A stretch of 64,000 nt of DNA from Massilia sp. YIM B02443. GTDB taxonomy: Bacteria > Pseudomonadota > Gammaproteobacteria > Burkholderiales > Burkholderiaceae_D. The stretch covers positions 53,286 through 117,285 of the forward strand of contig NZ_JASNRA010000012.1 of assembly GCF_030411955.1 (NCBI RefSeq). The letters are read 5' to 3'. Below are positions 27,209 to 36,660 of this stretch, piece after piece; the stretch's first letter is position 1, and every line of letters starts with the position of its first letter. The position numbers were made by a program, and so were the translations under genes. Below the pieces are notes generated by a model, which ran no database searches, was not told the DNA's origin, and worked only from the letters and a program-made list of their open reading frames with translations.

Positions 27209-28822
27209 ATGCGTGATGCAATCATCATCGGCGCCGGCCACAACGGCCTGGTAAGCGCGTTCTACCTGGCCCGCGGCGGGCTGAAGGTCACGGTACTGGA
27301 ACGGCGTCCGGTGGTCGGCGGCGCCGCCGTCACCGAGGAGTTCCACCCGGGTTTTCGCAACTCGGTGGCGGCGTACACGGTCTCGCTGCTGCATCCCAGG
27401 GTGATCGGCGACATGGATCTTGGGCGGCATGGCCTGCGCATCGTCGAACGTCCCTTGGCCAACCTCCTGCCGCTGGACGACGGCCGCTACCTGAAGATCG
27501 GCGCCGGCAAGACGGCGACCGAGGTGGCGCGATTTTCGCCGCGCGACGCCGAGCGCCTCGAGGACTACCAGCGGCAGCTCGACGGCGCCGCCGAACTGCT
27601 GCGCGCCCTGGTGCTGCAAACGCCGCCGAACCGGGTCGAAGGCGGCTGGTTCGCCGTGCTGCCCGAACTGATCAAGGCCGGCCGGCTCGGCGGCCGCCTG
27701 GGCAAGCTGCCGCTGGCGACGCAGCGCGAGCTGCTCGACCTGTTCACCAAGTCGGCGGGCGACTACCTCGATGGCTGGTTCGAGAGCGACCCGATCAAGG
27801 CCGCCTACGGATTCGACAGCATCGTCGGCAACTACGCCAGTCCCTACACGCCCGGCTCGGCCTACGTGCTGCTGCATCACGTATTCGGCGAGGTCAATGG
27901 CAGGAAGGGCGCCTGGGGCCACGCCATCGGCGGCATGGGCGCGATCACGGCGGCGATGGCCAAGGCGGCGCAGGCGCGCGGCGTCGAGATCCGCACCGAT
28001 TGCGCCGTCGCCGAGGTGCTGCTCGAGCGCGGCCGCGCGGCCGGCGTGGTGACCGAGCGCGGCGAACGGCTGGACGCGCGCGTGGTCGTATCGAACCTGA
28101 ATCCGCGCCTGCTGTACACGCGGCTGGTCGATCCGGCCGCGCTGCCGGACGACTTCCTGCGCCGCATGCAGGCCTGGCGTTGCGGCTCCGGCACCTTTCG
28201 CATGAACGTGGCGCTGTCCGAACTGCCGGACTTTCGCTGCTTGCCCGGCACGCAGGCGGCCGAGCACCACGGCAGCGGCATCATCATCGCCCCCAGCCTG
28301 CAGTACATGGAGCGCGCCTACCACGACGCGCGCGCGCATGGCTGGTCGCGCCAGCCGGTCGTCGAGATGCTGATCCCGTCGACGCTCGACACCACCCTGG
28401 CGCCGCCCGGCTGCCACGTGGCCAGCCTGTTCTGCCAGCACGTGGCGCCGCAGCTGCCGGACGGGGCGAGCTGGGACGCGCATCGCGACAGCGTGGCCGA
28501 CCTGATGATCGACACGGTCGACCGTCACGCGCCCAATTTCAGGCGCTCGGTGCTGGGCCGCCAGATCATGAGCCCGCTCGACCTGGAGCGCACCTTCGGC
28601 CTGGTCGGCGGCGATATCTTCCACGGCGCGCTGGGCCTGGACCAGCTGTTCTCGGCGCGCCCGATGCTCGGCCACGCCGACTATCGCGGCCCGGTGCCGG
28701 GCCTGTACACCTGCGGCGCCGGCGCCCACCCCGGCGGCGGCGTCACCGGCGCGCCGGGCCACAACGCCGCGCGCGAAGTGCTGCGCGACGTCACTGGAAG
28801 ACGAAACTCCGGATCAGCGTGA
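27209..28822 (+). CDS. PYROXD2/phytoene-desaturase-like FAD oxidoreductase
   Basis: The 537-residue flavoprotein begins with an FAD-binding Rossmann motif, IIIGAGHNGLVSAFYLA, followed by ERRPVVGGAAVTEE, and ends with the CrtI-type FAD motif GLYTCGAGAHPGGGVTGAPGHNAA. The overall layout and the GFRNSVAAYTVSLL segment match the PYROXD2-like branch of the phytoene desaturase superfamily, whose substrates are mostly unknown. ATG 27209 has GGGAGA nine bases upstream. The gene overlaps the 3' end of the convergent yfaP2 gene by 32 bp. Confidence 0.9.
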   Translation: MRDAIIIGAGHNGLVSAFYLARGGLKVTVLERRPVVGGAAVTEEFHPGFRNSVAAYTVSLLHPRVIGDMDLGRHGLRIVERPLANLLPLDDGRYLKIGAGKTATEVARFSPRDAERLEDYQRQLDGAAELLRALVLQTPPNRVEGGWFAVLPELIKAGRLGGRLGKLPLATQRELLDLFTKSAGDYLDGWFESDPIKAAYGFDSIVGNYASPYTPGSAYVLLHHVFGEVNGRKGAWGHAIGGMGAITAAMAKAAQARGVEIRTDCAVAEVLLERGRAAGVVTERGERLDARVVVSNLNPRLLYTRLVDPAALPDDFLRRMQAWRCGSGTFRMNVALSELPDFRCLPGTQAAEHHGSGIIIAPSLQYMERAYHDARAHGWSRQPVVEMLIPSTLDTTLAPPGCHVASLFCQHVAPQLPDGASWDAHRDSVADLMIDTVDRHAPNFRRSVLGRQIMSPLDLERTFGLVGGDIFHGALGLDQLFSARPMLGHADYRGPVPGLYTCGAGAHPGGGVTGAPGHNAAREVLRDVTGRRNSGSA

Positions 28823-29552
28823 GTTCGCCGGGCGCGCGCATCGGCACGCGGAAGGTCTGCTTCTTCTCGCGCGGCGTATTCTCGTGCGCGATCACCGTCA
28901 CCTGGGCCAGCGTCACGATGGCCTGCTCCTGCCCACCGCCGAAATAATTGACGTACACGTGGTAGTTGCCCGGCGCCGGCGCGGCGCTGGAGAAGATCTC
29001 CGGCCCGTAGCCGGTGGTGACGTCGACGTCGAGCGCGCCGCCGTTGGGCATGACCCGCTGTCCGTACCACGCGTGCGCGCCGTCCGGCCCGATCACGTGC
29101 AGGTCGAGGTCCGTGCCCGGCGTATCCCACGACAGCACCACCCGCAGGCGCGCCTGGGTCTTGCCCGCATAGGTGTCGAAGAACTGGGCGCGGGCGGCGC
29201 CCTGGCCGCCGGGCGCGCGCACCTCGACGTTGTTGGCGCCGCTGCCGAAGCCGTACGGCCGCTCGAACGAGCCGTCCTCGTGCACTTCGATCGGCATCGC
29301 CGTGCCGTTCACGATCAAGGTAGCGGGCCGCTCTTTCTTCGCCTCGGCGATGCTGCCGCGGATCTGTGCGCTTTCGCTCTGGCCGGGCTGCAGGCTGACC
29401 GAGGACGCCGGATAGTTCACCGGCTGGGTGTAGCTGGCACGGTCGCCTTCCGAGCTGCGCCAACCGCCTTTCGGCGTGTCGATCCGCACCTGCGCACCGG
29501 CCATGCCGGCGGCGCAGCAGAGGACGTAGACCAGAACGCGGGCGAATGTCAT
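28791..29552 (-). CDS. YfaP-like DUF2135 periplasmic protein, second copy
   Basis: The 253-residue product has a signal peptide (residues 1-20, ending MAGAQ) and a DUF2135 domain with the family motif SWDTPGTDLDLHVIGPDGAHAWYG and a C-terminal beta-rich part ending in LTLIRSFVFQ. It is homologous to the YfaP protein encoded just upstream, from which it is separated by four bases; both share a late NTPRE motif and the LTL-x-x-SFV ending. It is the last gene of the yfa-type operon and probably arose by tandem duplication. Its role in the system is unknown; the fold suggests an extracytoplasmic adhesion or interaction domain. Confidence 0.85.
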   Translation of the reverse strand: MTFARVLVYVLCCAAGMAGAQVRIDTPKGGWRSSEGDRASYTQPVNYPASSVSLQPGQSESAQIRGSIAEAKKERPATLIVNGTAMPIEVHEDGSFERPYGFGSGANNVEVRAPGGQGAARAQFFDTYAGKTQARLRVVLSWDTPGTDLDLHVIGPDGAHAWYGQRVMPNGGALDVDVTTGYGPEIFSSAAPAPGNYHVYVNYFGGGQEQAIVTLAQVTVIAHENTPREKKQTFRVPMRAPGELTLIRSFVFQ

Positions 29553-29556
29553 GGCC

Positions 29557-30354
29557 TTAATAGACGAACGACTTGACCAGCGTGAGCTGGCCGATGCTGC
29601 GCAGCGGCACCACCACATCCTCGCGCCGTTCGCGCGGGGTGTTCTCGTTGAAGACCAGGGTGATGCGGGTGGTGATGACCGGCCGCTGGCGGGTCGATTC
29701 GTCGAAGTGGTAACCGCTGTCGCCAAAATTCCCCCAATAGTTGATCCATACCTGATAGCTGCCCCGCAACTGCGAGGTCATCGTGAAGGTCTCGGGCCCC
29801 GGACCGTCGACGGTGTCGGCGTCGAGCCCGCCGCCATTGGCCAGGAACGGCTTGTTCCAGAAGGCGTGGCCGCCGTCCGGCGTCAGGACGTGCAGGTCGA
29901 TCTCGGCCTGGTTGTCGTCCCAGGCCGCGATCACGCGCAAGGTCGGCTGCGGGCGCTGGCGGTCGGCCTCAAAGAACTGCACGCGGCGCAGCGGCTTGCC
30001 GTCAGGCGCGCGTACTTCGACGCTGTTCGAGCCGCTGCCGAAGCTGTAGGCGCGCGCGAAGCGGCCGTCGTCGTCGGTGTACAGGGGCGTCGGGTTGCCG
30101 TTGACGACCAGCCCGTGGAACGGGCGCTGCGTGCTGGCGGCGCCGAGCCGGCCGCGAATCATGGTGCGCGACTTCTGGGCGCCGCGGTCGATCAGCGAAT
30201 ACGGATAGTTCACCGCCAGCTCATCGGACTTGTCGACCAGGCCGGCGCGCTTCCAGCCGCCGACCGGCGCCTCCAGGCCGACGCTCTGGCTTGAGGCCGA
30301 GGCGGCGGGCAGCAGCAGCGCCAGCATCGCGCGATTGAACCAGTGACGGATCAT
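29557..30354 (-). CDS. yfaP: YfaP-like DUF2135 periplasmic protein
   Basis: The 265-residue protein has a signal peptide (to about residue 22) and a DUF2135 domain with AAWDDNQAEIDLHVLTPDGGHAFW and GGLDADTVDGPGPETF, then a beta-rich C-terminus ending LTLVKSFVY. E. coli YfaP is the matching protein in an operon of the same gene order. The ATG at 30354 is one base from the yfaQ stop codon, so translation is coupled. The downstream neighbour is a second DUF2135 protein. Confidence 0.88.
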   Translation of the reverse strand: MIRHWFNRAMLALLLPAASASSQSVGLEAPVGGWKRAGLVDKSDELAVNYPYSLIDRGAQKSRTMIRGRLGAASTQRPFHGLVVNGNPTPLYTDDDGRFARAYSFGSGSNSVEVRAPDGKPLRRVQFFEADRQRPQPTLRVIAAWDDNQAEIDLHVLTPDGGHAFWNKPFLANGGGLDADTVDGPGPETFTMTSQLRGSYQVWINYWGNFGDSGYHFDESTRQRPVITTRITLVFNENTPRERREDVVVPLRSIGQLTLVKSFVY

Positions 30355-30355
30355 G

Positions 30356-32044
30356 TCAGTCGCTCCCCACGTTCTGGTCGGCCAGCCGGCGCGCCAGGCC
30401 TTCGACGTAGCGTTCGTCCTGCCCGCGCGGATGATGGCGCAGCGCGATATGAAGGTATTCGTGGGCCAGCGTGATGCGGTCCTCGCGCGTGGCGAGCGCA
30501 CGCATGAAGACCCGGCCGCGCGACTGTTCGGAATAGGGCGCGCCGACGTCGAGCGCACACACGGTCGGCAGCTGCGCCGGCCGTTCGTAGCCCGGCTCGC
30601 GCAGCAGCACCCGCTCCCAGCGCGGCAGCATGCGCGCCAGCCACGCCTCGTTCGGATGCAGGCGCCGGCAGCGCTGGCCGCCGACGCCGGCGATCGTCAG
30701 GCTGGCGCGCGGGTAGGCGTGCGCCAGGATGGCGTCGAAGGCTGCGCCCTTGCGCGCCTGTTCCAGCGCCTCGTTCCAGGCCAGCACGTCGGTCCCGGCC
30801 AGGTCGCGGTGGTAGCGCACCTGCGCGCCTTCCAGCACCAGCGCGTCGGTCCAGCGGGCGACGGCCAGTGCGGGCGAGGACGGGGGATTCGGGCTGACCC
30901 GCTGCGTGGCGCTGCTGTCGGCGATGTGCTGGCAGGCGGCCAGCGGCCGCGCGTTCTGCTGCAGATAGGTGCGCGCCGCGATCGCCAGCGCCTTCGCCGC
31001 CTCGGTCCGGGTGGCGTCGGCTTCGCGATCGAGCACGCGCGCCACGTAGTCGTTGACGCCGAAGCGGCCCTGGATGCGGATCTTTCCGTTGGCGCCACGC
31101 GCCATGGTCATGTCGCCGGCGCCGGTAAAGGCGAGCCGCTGGCCGTTTTCGAAGCGCACCACGTGGCGGCCGCTGAGCGTTCCGGCCCGCGCCGGTCCCG
31201 CCGGCCCGTCCAGCCGCGCCACCGGATAGCGCGCGAAGAAATCGACCAGCACGCAGCCGCTGTCGCCACCGGCGCGCTGCTGCAAGGCAGGGCTGGCGGC
31301 GAGCTGCGGCGCCCAGCGCTTGAAAATGCCGCTGCTGCTGTCGTCGCCGCTGAACCAGATCGGCGTGCCGTCGGCCAGCCAGCCGGCCGCGCCGCCCAGG
31401 CGCGTCTCTGGCTGGCCGGGGCGGTGCCAGGTGAAGGTTTTGACCCGCAGGCGGTTGCCGAACCAGCGCACGCTGCCGGCGCCGCGCCCATCGAGCACGA
31501 CCCGTAGCAGCGCGGCTTCGGCGCGTTCGCGGCTGGCCGGCGGGATGGCGCCCAGCACCCGCAGCAGGGCGCCGAGCCGGACTTGTCTCCCCGGACCGAG
31601 CCGGGCGGGATCGGCGAGCCACGCCAGCTCGCCGCGCGGCGAGGTGCCGAGCAGACGCCCCCAGTAGGCCTGCCATGCGCCGCGCGCCAGCATCAGGCGC
31701 GCCGGCGCGAACAGCAGGCCGCAGGATTGCGCCAGTGCGGCGTCGGCGTCGATGCTCCGGCCCGGCTCGCAGCAATAGACTTCGTCCGGAATCCGTCCGC
31801 CGCAGTGGTAGTCCGGCATGTCGACACCGGTGTCGGTGGCATACACGTGGACGAACAGCTTCCACAGGCTGCCGAGCGGGACCAGGGTGTTGGCGGTGGG
31901 TGGGTGGCCGCCGCGTGACGGCTGCTGGTGCAGCTGGATGGCGCGCAGCCGTCCGCCATCGAACCAGGCGACATCGAGCGCCGCCGCGCCGCCTTGGCCG
32001 GAAGCCAGGAAGAGCGCGGCGGACAAGGCAATCCGGCGCATCAT
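30356..32044 (-). CDS. yfaQ: YfaQ-like DUF2300 protein (PBP-like plus SpoIID-like segments)
   Basis: The 562-residue exported protein (signal peptide to about residue 22) corresponds to E. coli YfaQ (about 550 residues). Motifs I can see suggest peptidoglycan chemistry. GSLWK at 58-62 looks like the SxxK nucleophile motif of penicillin-binding proteins, S107-C-G109 is in the place of SxN, and KTFT at 202-205 followed by a GWLADGTPIWFSG strand resembles KTGT. Residues 329-480 resemble SpoIID, with NDYVARVLDREAD and ALAIAARTYL. A HEYLH (HExxH) motif lies at 528-532. The family assignment is solid; these motif readings are my inference. The start overlaps the yfaS stop as ATGA. Confidence 0.85.
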   Translation of the reverse strand: MMRRIALSAALFLASGQGGAAALDVAWFDGGRLRAIQLHQQPSRGGHPPTANTLVPLGSLWKLFVHVYATDTGVDMPDYHCGGRIPDEVYCCEPGRSIDADAALAQSCGLLFAPARLMLARGAWQAYWGRLLGTSPRGELAWLADPARLGPGRQVRLGALLRVLGAIPPASRERAEAALLRVVLDGRGAGSVRWFGNRLRVKTFTWHRPGQPETRLGGAAGWLADGTPIWFSGDDSSSGIFKRWAPQLAASPALQQRAGGDSGCVLVDFFARYPVARLDGPAGPARAGTLSGRHVVRFENGQRLAFTGAGDMTMARGANGKIRIQGRFGVNDYVARVLDREADATRTEAAKALAIAARTYLQQNARPLAACQHIADSSATQRVSPNPPSSPALAVARWTDALVLEGAQVRYHRDLAGTDVLAWNEALEQARKGAAFDAILAHAYPRASLTIAGVGGQRCRRLHPNEAWLARMLPRWERVLLREPGYERPAQLPTVCALDVGAPYSEQSRGRVFMRALATREDRITLAHEYLHIALRHHPRGQDERYVEGLARRLADQNVGSD

Positions 32045-35000
32045 TCCACCCGCAGCGCGGCGACGGCCTTGTCCGGCCGCTCGGTCGCGAACTGGTTTGG
32101 CTGGTACATGCGGTAAAAGCGCGCCGGCGGCAGCCGGTAGCGTCCCTTCTGGGCGAAGCGCAGCAGGTGGCGCACCTTGATCTCGCCTTCCAGCAGGTCG
32201 ATCGGCACCGCGTAGCCGTCGCGCCGCTCGACGTGGCGCGCGCGTTCCAGCGCTTCGCGCTTGGCGCCATTGAGGAGGTCGATGCCCCAGGTGGTGGCTT
32301 CGACCGAGGCGCCCGGCGGCAGCGCCACCTCGACCAGGCCGAAGCGCGTAGTAGCGCCGGCCGCCGGCGTCAGGGTGATCTCGTCCATATACAGTTCATC
32401 GGTGCGCAAGGTTTCGTCGGGCTTGAGCGGCTGCAGCGTGTAGCCGCTGCCGGAGGTCTGCATGCGCAGGATGCGGCGCCGCACCTGCAGCGGCAGGTTG
32501 GACGCGAGCGGCGCGCGGCTTTCGAACTGCAGCATGGCGACCGTGCCGGCCGGCGGCGCAGCGGCCAGCTGCAGGCGCGCCGGCAGCGCTTTCGGGTCGG
32601 CCCAATGCCAGACCGGCATGCCGGAACGGCGGTCGGCCATGCGCCAGGCGCCGCTCGGGGAAACGTCCGGCAACTGCGCCGGCGGCGCGCCGCCCAGCAC
32701 TTTCTGGACCCAGATCAGGGCCAACGCGCGGTCGATGGTCGGCAGGTCGGCGCTGGCGGCCGCCAGCACCGAGTCGGCGCCGGCCGCCGGCAACTGGCCG
32801 CCCAGCATCAGCAGCGCGCGGGCGGCCGGAGCGCGCGTGGCCGCCAGCGCCTTCCGGGCCGCATCGACCTGGGCCTGCAGCCCGGCCGGCAGCGCGACTT
32901 CGTTGGCGGCGGCCACCACCGCCAGCAGGCCGAGCCCCATGGCGTCGGCGCCGCGCTCGGGCGTGGCGCCCAGCACCAGCGAATCGGACATGGCCGGGCG
33001 CCGCGCCGGCGCGCCCAGCTGGGTCGCGCCATGTTCTTCGACCAGGCCGGCGGCGAGCGTGCGCGTCGGCAGGCCCATCTCCTGCGCCAGCCACAGCACC
33101 AGGGCGCGCTCGAGCAGGGGCTTGCGCGGCCCGTGCTTTTGATACACGGTCACCACGTTGTTCCAGTGCTCGGGCGGCAGCGCGATGCCGAGCGCGCGCG
33201 CGGCCAGCCAGTCGGCGTAATAGGCATAGGCCGTGATCAGGGGATCCTCGCGGCTGGCGTTGCCCCACCACCCGAATACCGCCTGCGGACCCGCCATCGC
33301 GACCAGCCGCAGGCGCTGCGCCTGCAGCGTCGCGGTCAAGCGCTCGCGCACGTCCGGATTGGCGGCGCCGACGCCGTGCAGGGCCATCGTCAGCGGAATC
33401 AGGCGGCTAGCGGTCTGCTCCACGCAGCCGTAGGGATAGGCGATCAAATCGTCGGCGATGCGCGCGAAATGGCTGGCGGCGCCGGCGGCAAAGCTCAGGC
33501 GCACGTTGCGCGCATCAGGTGGCAAGTTCAGCGGCAGGTTCAGCGGCAGGTCGACGCCGTTCAGCGCCACCGTTTGCGTGCGCAGCGCACTCCATGCTTG
33601 CGGCAACGTGTGCATTGGGGCGTCGAGGGCGTCGACCAGCTTGCCCGCGTGGTGTATTTCGAGGCGCAACGGCCCGGCGCCGGGCGCCAGCGCGAATTCG
33701 GTGTAATTGACGCCGGGGCGCGCCTTCAAGATCTGCTTGCTGCGCTGGGCGCCGGCGCCCAGGATGACGTCGAGCGGCTGCTCGCTGCCGGTCTGGTTGA
33801 ACACCGCGATCGCCGCGCGCGGCGCGTCGCCCTCGCGCATCCAGTCGGGCGCGGTCCACTTGGTATAGAAGGCCTTGTCCGAGCGCAGGTAGGCGCTGCG
33901 CTGGCCGACGCGCCCTTGCGCGTCCATGGCGCGCCCGGTGATGCGCCAACGGGTCAGCGCGTCGGGCATCACGAACGACACCCGCGCGCGGCCGTTGGCG
34001 CCGGTCCTGAGCGCCGGCGCCCAGAACGCGGTGTCGACTTCGGCGCGGCGCGGCCGCTCCAGCACTTTCACGCCGCGCTCGTTGTAGTTGTGGCGCGCCG
34101 GCGCCGCGCCGCCGCGGCCCTGCGCCATGTCGTAGCTGATGAAGGCCAGGCTGGCCGTCGTGCGCACGTTGTTGCGGCGCAGGTGGTGGAAGAAGTCGCC
34201 GATGTCGGGCGCGATCTCGGGCTGCAGCACGTAGATCATCTCGTCCACCACGCCCAGCGTCACCAGCGTTTCCAGCGGCTTGCCGTCCAGCTGCGCGAAC
34301 ACGTCGAGCGTGACCGTTTCGCCGGGCTGGTAGACCTCCTTGTCGCTGCTGAACTGCAGCGCGATGCGCGGCTCGATCACTTCCAGGCCGGCGTTCTCGA
34401 ACACGAATTCGCCGTTGCGCACGTAGGCCACCGAGAACGTCATGTTCGGCCCGTGCTCGGCCCGCACCGGCATGCGCACCCGCCACTGGCGCGGAGCGAC
34501 GCGGCGCGCCTGGTACCACGGCGCGTCGCCGGCCACCAGGCCGTGCTGCTCGACCTTGTCGCGTTCGAGGGTCAGCAGCGCCTGTTGCACCGGTTCCGGG
34601 AAGGTGATCAAGGCTTCGGCGATGTCGCCCGGCGCGTAGCGCGCTCGATCGAGCACGATCTCGATGCTGCCCGGCGCCGCCTTGACGCCGTCGCCCGCCA
34701 CCCAGTGGCTGGCCGCGGCCAGCAGGTTGCCGCGCTCGTCGCGCAGGTTGAGCTGGTAAGAGCCGGCGCCGGGAAAGTCCAGGTCCCAGTGACGCGCGTT
34801 GGGGTCGAAGGCGCCGCCCGTCTTGGTCTGCGATTCGAGCCGGATCAGTTCCCAGCGCGTGGGCCGTTGCATGATCGGACCCTGGGCGGTGAGCGCGAAG
34901 CGTACCCGCTGGCCGGGTTCCGAAAAATTACGGGCGGCGCGCAGCTGGTAGCCGGTCGATGCGCGTTCGACCAGCAGCTCGCGCGTGGTCTTGACCCGGT

Positions 35001-36660
35001 AGGCGGCGCCGTCGGTGGCCAGCACGGTGAGGATGTAGCGCGACGGGTCGGCGGCCGCCGGCAGCGTGAAGCCGATATTGCCGTCGTCGTCGCTGCGCAG
35101 TTCCTCGGTCTTGAGTTCGATCGGGAACATGCCGCCGTAGCGCAGCTCGCCCTCGACCATGGTGTTTTTCTGGCTGCGCAGGCTGATGGAAACGTGGGCG
35201 CGCTTGACCGGCTTGCCGTCCGGGTAGCGCAGGGCGATGGTGCCGGTGACGGTGTCGCCGGTCTTGAAGTCGGTGCGCGACGGGCGCACGTCGATCTCGA
35301 AGTGCGGCTTGATGTATTCGGCCACACGGAACGCCGCGCCATAGGTGTCCTCGCCGTAGCGCATGCGCAGTTCGTAGCCGCCGGCGCCGGCCGACTCGGG
35401 CAGGCGCAGGCGCGTCTCGGCGCCGGTGTCGGGCGACAGCTGCAGCGTTTGCGTCAGCACCGGCGTGCCGTTCGGGTCAACCAGCGTGAGGCCGATCGGC
35501 CCGGCGGTCGCCGCTTGCGACACCCGCGCCGAAACGAAGTTGCGGGCCAGGATCTTGATGTTGACTTCGTCGCCCGGCCGGTACAGCGGGCGGTCGGTGA
35601 CGGCGTAGATCTTGGTGTTGTAGATCTCGCTGTCATAGTAAAAATTCTCGGACACGAACACGCCGCCGGCCGGATCCTCGCCCAGCAGATACGTGTGTTC
35701 CGGGCTGGCGCGTTCGAGAATGGCGACGCCGTCCGCGCCGCTGCGGCTTGACTGCAGGATGCCGGCGCCGTCGCTCCATGCCACGCTGGCATTTGCCACC
35801 GCGGCGCCGTTGTCGCGGCGTGCGGTCCAGGCCAGCATCTGGCCGGACGAGATCTTGGTGACCGCCACCGTGTCCGACACGAACACCAGCGTCGTGGCGC
35901 GGTGCTCGCCGATCATGGCTTCGACCAGGTACAGGCCCGGGGCGCGCTTGCCGATCGGGATCATCACGTTGCCGCCGGCGTCGAAGTCGATGAATTCGCT
36001 GCTCGAGCCTTCCAGCTTGACGCCGGGCGGCGGTTCGATCGGTTTGGCGTGCCAGAGCGGGTAGCGGAAGCTGTCCACCATGTCGAAGCCCTTGATCGGC
36101 TTGTACTGCGGATGGTGGGCGTACACGGTCGGACGGTGGATCGCCGGGCTGGTGGCCAGGCCCGGCTGCGCTTCGGTGACGGCGCGCCGCGCCGGCGCCG
36201 AGAACAGCTTGCGCCACACCAGGCGCGACTCCTTCCACCAGGTATCCCACAGGTGGCGCAAGGTATTGGCCAGGCCTTCGCCGCGGTAGTTGCCGGTCAC
36301 CTCGATGCGGTGCAGGTTGCGCTGTTTCTTCAGGAATTCGAGCGGCTGAGGCACGCGGTAGACCACGATGTCGACGCCGGAATATGCTTCAAGTCCGGCG
36401 CGGGCGGCGTCGCGCTCGGGCACTTCCAGCCGCACGCGCGCCACGTCGGCGCTGCCGTAGCTGGTGTCGGACAGCAGGAAGAACGGCGCGCCCTTGAACG
36501 GCTCGTAGTTGCTGGGCGGGCGCTCGCGCGTCTCGGCCCGCCCCGGCAGCGCAAGGGCGAACAGCAACGCCAATAGCAGCAGATGCAGCAGCTGGGCTAG
36601 GCGAGAAACGCAAGCCGGTACACCCCGGCGAAGTTCGGATTGTCGGCCGAGGGATGCCAC
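32041..36660 (-). CDS. yfaS: YfaS-type bacterial alpha-2-macroglobulin
   Basis: This periplasmic protease trap has 1539 residues, almost the same as E. coli YfaS (1534). It contains MG-type beta-sandwich domains, a central alpha-2-macroglobulin family region (DTAFWAPALRTGANGRARVSFVMPD near residue 880) and the helical TED-like domain that starts with YPYGCVEQTASR. Cys1079-Val-Glu1081-Gln1082 is a CxEQ thioester motif. The start is not ATG: GTG at 36660 is preceded by GGAAGGA at good spacing and gives a signal peptide (Arg-rich start, then LLHLLLLALLFALALPG). It lies 64 bp inside yfaT. The frame is open much further upstream, but that part is yfaT antiparallel to nothing and reads as spurious. 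Confidence 0.92.
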   Translation of the reverse strand: MASLGRQSELRRGVPACVSRLAQLLHLLLLALLFALALPGRAETRERPPSNYEPFKGAPFFLLSDTSYGSADVARVRLEVPERDAARAGLEAYSGVDIVVYRVPQPLEFLKKQRNLHRIEVTGNYRGEGLANTLRHLWDTWWKESRLVWRKLFSAPARRAVTEAQPGLATSPAIHRPTVYAHHPQYKPIKGFDMVDSFRYPLWHAKPIEPPPGVKLEGSSSEFIDFDAGGNVMIPIGKRAPGLYLVEAMIGEHRATTLVFVSDTVAVTKISSGQMLAWTARRDNGAAVANASVAWSDGAGILQSSRSGADGVAILERASPEHTYLLGEDPAGGVFVSENFYYDSEIYNTKIYAVTDRPLYRPGDEVNIKILARNFVSARVSQAATAGPIGLTLVDPNGTPVLTQTLQLSPDTGAETRLRLPESAGAGGYELRMRYGEDTYGAAFRVAEYIKPHFEIDVRPSRTDFKTGDTVTGTIALRYPDGKPVKRAHVSISLRSQKNTMVEGELRYGGMFPIELKTEELRSDDDGNIGFTLPAAADPSRYILTVLATDGAAYRVKTTRELLVERASTGYQLRAARNFSEPGQRVRFALTAQGPIMQRPTRWELIRLESQTKTGGAFDPNARHWDLDFPGAGSYQLNLRDERGNLLAAASHWVAGDGVKAAPGSIEIVLDRARYAPGDIAEALITFPEPVQQALLTLERDKVEQHGLVAGDAPWYQARRVAPRQWRVRMPVRAEHGPNMTFSVAYVRNGEFVFENAGLEVIEPRIALQFSSDKEVYQPGETVTLDVFAQLDGKPLETLVTLGVVDEMIYVLQPEIAPDIGDFFHHLRRNNVRTTASLAFISYDMAQGRGGAAPARHNYNERGVKVLERPRRAEVDTAFWAPALRTGANGRARVSFVMPDALTRWRITGRAMDAQGRVGQRSAYLRSDKAFYTKWTAPDWMREGDAPRAAIAVFNQTGSEQPLDVILGAGAQRSKQILKARPGVNYTEFALAPGAGPLRLEIHHAGKLVDALDAPMHTLPQAWSALRTQTVALNGVDLPLNLPLNLPPDARNVRLSFAAGAASHFARIADDLIAYPYGCVEQTASRLIPLTMALHGVGAANPDVRERLTATLQAQRLRLVAMAGPQAVFGWWGNASREDPLITAYAYYADWLAARALGIALPPEHWNNVVTVYQKHGPRKPLLERALVLWLAQEMGLPTRTLAAGLVEEHGATQLGAPARRPAMSDSLVLGATPERGADAMGLGLLAVVAAANEVALPAGLQAQVDAARKALAATRAPAARALLMLGGQLPAAGADSVLAAASADLPTIDRALALIWVQKVLGGAPPAQLPDVSPSGAWRMADRRSGMPVWHWADPKALPARLQLAAAPPAGTVAMLQFESRAPLASNLPLQVRRRILRMQTSGSGYTLQPLKPDETLRTDELYMDEITLTPAAGATTRFGLVEVALPPGASVEATTWGIDLLNGAKREALERARHVERRDGYAVPIDLLEGEIKVRHLLRFAQKGRYRLPPARFYRMYQPNQFATERPDKAVAALRVE

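Noticed and set aside
31675..35751. Open frame of 1358 codons on the plus strand opposite yfaS
   Set aside because: It is a high-GC shadow of yfaS, rich in Arg/His/Gln/Ala, with no domain and no ribosome-binding site.
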